Positions 6,735-9,242 of a stretch of DNA of 9,242 bases are shown here, piece after piece. The notes under the pieces were generated by a model, which did not search any database, had not been told where the DNA came from, and saw only the letters and a list, made by a program, of their open reading frames with translations. Source of the stretch: Saprospiraceae bacterium. Lineage in GTDB: Bacteria; Bacteroidota; Bacteroidia; Chitinophagales; Saprospiraceae. How positions within the stretch are numbered: position 1 is the stretch's first letter; each line of letters starts with the position of its first letter. The stretch is taken from contig JALZVB010000356.1 in the NCBI GenBank assembly GCA_023300835.1, positions 1 through 9,242 on the forward strand, written 5' to 3'. A program made the position numbers and the translations under genes.

Positions 6735-7394
6735 TTAACTATTGGCGATAATTTTTAGGTTTTGTAAGTCCTCATCAATTTCCTCAAGTATAGTCGATAT
6801 TGTTTTTGCTGAAACTTTCTTTGGTTGACCGTAAATCAATTTTGAATTGAATGGAATAATTAAACTGTCACCTTTAGGCATTGCTTTACCCATTCCTTTC
6901 ATATACGCTGGAATGATACAGGTGTCTGGTCTTTGTGTTAGAATCATTGCAATCCCAGGTTTTAATTTTTGCTCTATTTCAGGTTCTCCTCTTGTCCCTT
7001 CTGGAAATAATATTAAAGAATAACCTTTGTCAAGGGCGGCAATCATGTTATAGATAGGGTCCTTTTCAATATTAGCTTATCTCGTTTTCTGTTTATTAAT
7101 AGCGTATTAATAAAGGTATTGCTAAACCAAGTTGAAAGTTTTGTTTTTCCAAAGTGATCTTTAGCTGCAACAGGTTTTAGATTAGGCAAGACACTTGAAG
7201 GTACAGATGCTAACAATGTCATTGTATCCAAGTGACTGTTGTGATTAGCAACAATAATGAATTGTTTATGATTTTTTAAAAAATCAGCATTGTCAAATTT
7301 GACACCAACTATAAGTTTGAGCTAAAACTCACAAGCAATGTAACTTCCTAAGGATTGGTCTTAACAAACCTCAAAAGTTTGGTTTTAATATCAT
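6735..7394 (-). pseudogene. plsC: Broken 1-acyl-sn-glycerol-3-phosphate acyltransferase (PlsC-type)
   Basis: Intact relatives transfer an acyl chain to lysophosphatidic acid at the inner membrane, the second acylation step of phospholipid synthesis. The family is clear from its motifs, read on the minus strand. ANHNSHLDT (NHx4D, with catalytic His and Asp) is encoded near 7230-7255. LKPVAAKDHFGKTK follows. The second piece (7046 to 6735) holds LILFPEGTRGEPE and CIIPAYMKGMGKAMPKG. These lie in two different frames: LLINRKRDK leads out of the first, and the second resumes at NIEKDPIYNMIAALDKG, consistent with loss of one base near 7073-7076. Upstream, the motif I frame is closed by TAG at 7324-7322 with no start codon between. 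The likely old start (ATG at 7394, overlapping the antiporter stop as ATGA) meets TGA after seven codons. From that ATG the span is 220 codons, normal for short PlsC proteins. Multiple lesions favour a decaying gene over one sequencing error. Confidence 0.8.
7391..7394 (-). other. ATGA stop/start overlap between the antiporter and plsC remnant
   Basis: On the minus strand the antiporter stop TGA (7393-7391) shares bases with an ATG (7394-7392) that opens the presumed original plsC frame. Such 4-base overlaps are typical of translationally coupled genes in one operon. The downstream frame now closes after seven codons, so the coupling no longer yields a full product. Confidence 0.5.
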
Positions 7395-9235
7395 ACCATC
7401 TCCTTAACCAACTCTAATTCTCGTCCCATATATACAAGCGTATCACCTTCATTTACTTTCATTTCTGAATAATCAGCTAATATTATTTTGAACTCACTTG
7501 ATTCGACATCTTTTATAAATAGAGGGATCGCTTTTCCGTCACTGTTGATCGTTACTAGACATTTATTGAACTGTTCTGTTGATACCATAGGAACTTCATG
7601 TATAACGGGATAGTCTCTTGCTACTTCTAGTAGATTGATAAAGTCATCACTCTTAGAGAAAAGTGCATCTGCTATTCCTGTATCAGGATTCTGTAGTTCA
7701 TTTACGGAAGTTAAACGATATGCGCCATTTTCTCCAAATTGTTTCTTAAGCTCTTTTAAGGCATAATTATTTACATCAGCACTACCTGTTAGTGCCATCA
7801 TAATACCAACATCATTGAGGTCTGCATTATTGATAAGATCATCCTTAAATATATCTACAACATATGAGTCAATTCCTAACTGATGTGCTTCTTCAATATT
7901 GGCACTATTGCTATCAATGAGAACAACATGTTTTCCATTATCCTTAAGGTATTTACCTATCAGTCTACTCGCTCTATGGGCACCGACGATAAGCATACCA
8001 TTACTTCTTTCCAATAGCACGCCTAATCCTTTTGCTATAAGGCCAGCACTTGTGGCGTTAAGAATTACGGTACCTAATACAATCATAAATACCAACGGGG
8101 TAATATATTCTGCGCCTTCAATACCTAGGGTTACTAATCTAGATCCAAATAATGAAGCGATACCTGCTGCTACGATTCCTCTCGGGCCTACCCAACTGAC
8201 AAACATTTTTTCTTTTGTCGTAAGACTAGACTTTCTTGTACTTAAAAATACGCCTATTGGCCTTAGTAATAATATTATGGTCAAAAATAGAACGCCTACT
8301 CTCCAGTCTAGTAGTAGTCTAAGGTCGTCTAGACTCATGTAAGCAGACAGTAATATGAATAGCACAGATATCAATAGTGTACTTATGGATTCTCCAAAGT
8401 AGATAATATCGTTTTTATGTGGCATCTCTATATTACCTACAACAGTACCTAGTACGACGATTGTTAATAATCCAGAATCATGTACCAACAAATGACTACC
8501 TACAAATACGGCTAATACATATGCCAGTGTAAATACGGTCAATAAGTAATGAGGGACCCAGTTACGTTGTAGAAATATTCTCAATAAGTGTGCAGTAAAG
8601 AAGCCTAAGGAACTCCCTACCAGTGCTATCAACATAAACTGTTGAAAGGCATGAGATGTGAATCCCGCTCCGCCTGTATGTGTAATATGTATAAACTCGT
8701 ATACTAATACAGCCGTCAAGGCGCCTATGGGATCTATTAAGATACCTTCCCATTTCAATAAGGCGGATACATTACGTTTGAGAGGTAAATTCCGCAGTAT
8801 AGGGCCTATAACCGTAGGTCCTGTTACGATTATCAGTCCTGAGAATAAGAATGATATATCCCAATGTAGTCCCATAATAAAGTGAGCCAGGATGGCGCCA
8901 CCTATAAAAGTAACCAGGGAACCTATTGTAATCAGGTTAATAATAGAGGGTCCGACCCCTTTTAGTTCATCTTTCTGGAGACTCATACCGCCTTCAAAGA
9001 GGATAATACCTATGGCTAATTCTACAAAATGGAACAAATGGATGCTCGGAAAGAGCCCTGTTTCACCATTCCATATGGGATTGAGCCATTTCATGCCATC
9101 AACCATCCATAGGGTAGAGAATGGCCCTACGAGTAGGCCTATTATTAATAAAGGCAAAATAGCGGGTACTTTAATACGCCAAGCCAGCCATTGAGCAAAA
9201 ATTCCAAGAATAATTACACTTGCTAATTCTAACAT
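7391..9235 (-). CDS. Cation:proton antiporter (CPA family) with C-terminal RCK/TrkA module
   Basis: Inner-membrane antiporter of 614 aa exchanging monovalent cations (Na+ or K+) for protons. About 12 hydrophobic segments fill residues 1-405. Family marks are VTGPTVIGPILRNLP (138-151), EGILIDP (163-169, with E163 and D168 as likely ion-site acids), LLLRPIG (322-328, R325) and SWVGPRGIVAAG (347-358, R352). Cytosolic residues about 411-535 form an RCK_N (TrkA-N) Rossmann domain: MLIVGAHRASRLIG, then VVLIDSN with D441 at the expected ribose-binding place. Residues about 545-610 resemble a TrkA-C domain ending EGDTLVYMG. The usual GxGxxG loop is altered to GAHRAS, which I recall as common in this antiporter subgroup, so nucleotide control may be modified. 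The ATG at 9235 gives a normal short N-terminus before the first membrane segment; the frame runs on to the window edge. The stop codon overlaps the ATG of the plsC remnant, suggesting past translational coupling. Confidence 0.92.
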   Translation of the reverse strand: MLELASVIILGIFAQWLAWRIKVPAILPLLIIGLLVGPFSTLWMVDGMKWLNPIWNGETGLFPSIHLFHFVELAIGIILFEGGMSLQKDELKGVGPSIINLITIGSLVTFIGGAILAHFIMGLHWDISFLFSGLIIVTGPTVIGPILRNLPLKRNVSALLKWEGILIDPIGALTAVLVYEFIHITHTGGAGFTSHAFQQFMLIALVGSSLGFFTAHLLRIFLQRNWVPHYLLTVFTLAYVLAVFVGSHLLVHDSGLLTIVVLGTVVGNIEMPHKNDIIYFGESISTLLISVLFILLSAYMSLDDLRLLLDWRVGVLFLTIILLLRPIGVFLSTRKSSLTTKEKMFVSWVGPRGIVAAGIASLFGSRLVTLGIEGAEYITPLVFMIVLGTVILNATSAGLIAKGLGVLLERSNGMLIVGAHRASRLIGKYLKDNGKHVVLIDSNSANIEEAHQLGIDSYVVDIFKDDLINNADLNDVGIMMALTGSADVNNYALKELKKQFGENGAYRLTSVNELQNPDTGIADALFSKSDDFINLLEVARDYPVIHEVPMVSTEQFNKCLVTINSDGKAIPLFIKDVESSEFKIILADYSEMKVNEGDTLVYMGRELELVKEMV

Positions 9236-9242
9236 TTCTTCA

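Noticed and set aside
6690..6758. A 22-codon plus-strand ORF (ATG at 6690) directly after the TAAATTTG box.
   Set aside because: With that box transcription would start downstream of the ATG, the frame overlaps the end of the plsC remnant, and the peptide has no recognisable features.
7270..7285. A perfect 16-bp palindrome gattttttaaaaaatc.
   Set aside because: It lies within the conserved acyltransferase coding remnant (reading DFLKN) and is explained by A/T-rich codons; a regulatory role is not needed.
7899..8342. A 147-codon plus-strand frame inside the antiporter gene.
   Set aside because: It is antisense to a gene with clear family motifs over its full length, and its own translation is proline/serine/isoleucine-rich with no recognisable domain.

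Overview
The window looks like a chromosomal segment from a member of the Bacteroidota, most likely of the Saprospiria type. The reasons are: a large secreted protein with a PKD domain and a C-terminal type IX secretion (T9SS) sorting domain, a small lipoprotein with an acidic stretch after the lipid-carrying cysteine, starts without clear Shine-Dalgarno sequences, and promoters of the Bacteroidota form (TTG, about 19 nt, TAnnTTTG). The taxon is an inference from these traits; no rRNA or tRNA gene is present.

Layout from left to right. 1-319 has no convincing gene but holds an imperfect 14-bp hairpin and three shorter perfect palindromes. 320-2122 (minus) is the PKD/T9SS surface protein. 2251-2781 (minus), upstream of it on the same strand, is a small lipoprotein of unknown function. 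A 120-bp divergent intergenic region separates these from two plus-strand genes. The first, 2902-4839, is a fusion of a glutamate-cysteine-ligase-like (GCS2) domain with a C-terminal CBS pair. The second, 4904-6412, is an exported TPR-like protein with a very good promoter of its own starting just after the GCS2/CBS stop codon. A 10-bp-stem hairpin at 6431-6454 ends this unit. 6413-6734 lies between convergent genes and holds candidate promoter matches on both strands. 6735-7394 (minus) is a broken plsC-type acyltransferase: all recognisable motifs remain, but the reading frame is interrupted by at least one frameshift and by stop codons. 7391-9235 (minus) is a complete cation:proton antiporter with a C-terminal RCK/TrkA module; its stop codon overlaps the old plsC start in an ATGA junction.

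How the genes work together: the antiporter and plsC remnant were probably one translationally coupled unit for ion homeostasis and phospholipid synthesis, now damaged. The GCS2/CBS gene and the TPR gene are neighbours but look separately transcribed. I see no defence system, mobile element, CRISPR array or other clearly new multi-gene system. The points most worth a second look are the GCS2-CBS architecture with one degenerate CBS nucleotide site, the decayed plsC, the possible small RNA in the convergent gap, and the sharp base-composition shift inside the T9SS gene.
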